Shown here piece after piece: positions 40,520-40,735 of a stretch of 40,735 bases of DNA. Both the position numbers and the translations under genes were made by a program. Each line of letters starts with the position of its first letter. Position 1 is the first letter of the stretch. The DNA lies in assembly GCA_031260565.1 (NCBI GenBank), contig JAISLH010000088.1:1-40735 (forward strand), read 5' to 3'. A model generated the notes under the pieces. The model made no database searches. It was not told the DNA's origin and saw only the letters and a list, made by a program, of their open reading frames with translations. Source of the DNA: Bacteroidales bacterium. Its GTDB lineage: Bacteria > Bacteroidota > Bacteroidia > Bacteroidales > P3.

Positions 40520-40735
40520 AAACAAAGTAATATTTTAGCCAAACGCTGTTTTAATTTACCCAAACAGTGTTTTAATTTCTTGAAGTGGCGTTTCATTTTA
40601 TTTTGATGTACATCTTATTTTATTTTGATGTACATCTTATTTTATTTTGATGTACATCTTATTTTTGTTTGATGTACATCTTATTTTATTTTGATGTACA
40701 TCTTATTTATTTTTGATGTACATCTTATTTATTTT
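40520..40735. repeat. Phased array 8 (AAACGC class then GATGTACATC class), cut by window end
   Basis: Cores begin at 40520 (weak, AAACAAAGTAA), 40541 (AAACGCTGTTT), 40562 (AAACAGTGTTT) and 40583 (AAGTGGCGTTT), 21 bp apart, then at 40605, 40627, 40649, 40671, 40693 and 40715 (all perfect GATGTACATC, exact 22-bp steps after a 22-bp junction). The order of core classes and the spacer phrase TTAATTTA repeat array 1, 35 kb away. The spacers between GATGTACATC cores are T-rich here and A-rich in array 1. The array continues beyond the window. Confidence 0.9.

Overview
The window looks like a chromosomal segment of an anaerobic member of the Bacteroidota, probably the order Bacteroidales. I infer this from the AT-rich sequence, the repeated Bacteroidetes-type promoter box TAnnTTTG (mostly TACTTTTGC or TATCTTTGC) upstream of genes, the bamD-omega-coaBC-DUF4835 gene order, OadG subunits with a periplasmic extension, a GH92/GH2 mannosidase pair, and an Ig-like surface protein of the kind exported by type IX secretion. 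No rRNA, tRNA, CRISPR array or complete insertion sequence was seen.

Layout. 1-4.7 kb (minus): large surface protein (cut by the window edge), DUF4835, coaBC, RNA polymerase omega and bamD. 5.3-11.5 kb (plus): OmpA-like lipoprotein, TfoX C-terminal protein, lemA, a DNA methyltransferase fused to an Mrr-like nuclease, and topoisomerase IV subunit A. 11.7-16.3 kb (minus): YfcC-type carrier, NAD kinase, sufD and sufC (no sufB). 16.3-17.5 kb: a decayed reading frame and an AT-rich exported protein of unknown function. 17.8-25.7 kb (minus): a ten-gene operon for methylmalonyl-CoA epimerase and a sodium-pumping biotin decarboxylase, with two beta subunits, two biotin carriers, one full OadG, an OadG membrane stub, a protein made only of two OadG tails, and a TerC protein. 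26-29 kb: kdsA, a small conserved-looking protein, an M16 peptidase and ruvA. 29-35 kb: a GH92 alpha-mannosidase and a GH2 beta-mannosidase-like enzyme, with a 42-residue small gene between them. 35-40.7 kb: a candidate structured RNA, a MATE exporter, rodA and the PBP2 gene.

The most unusual feature is not a gene. Eight gene-free stretches carry tandem arrays whose sequences differ but whose pitch is always 21 or 22 bp, two turns of B-DNA. A unit is roughly a 10-12 bp core containing G and C plus an A/T-rich spacer. The cores are often perfect palindromes (GATGTACATC, GCTATAGC, TTGACGTCAA, AAGCTT) or an AAACGCC-type motif present in both orientations. Pitch is kept over up to 14 units without slippage, and in two arrays phase is kept while the core changes class. 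In one array substitutions flanking the core occur on both sides and preserve the dyad. The arrays lie between transcription units and never inside operons. I propose an uncharacterised family of helically phased intergenic elements, perhaps sites for a chromosome-organising or boundary protein. The function is inference.

Metabolism: mce and mmdA with the biotin carrier and membrane subunits would convert methylmalonyl-CoA to propionyl-CoA and export sodium, fitting succinate-to-propionate fermentation. The paired mannosidases would feed mannose from mannans or N-glycans.
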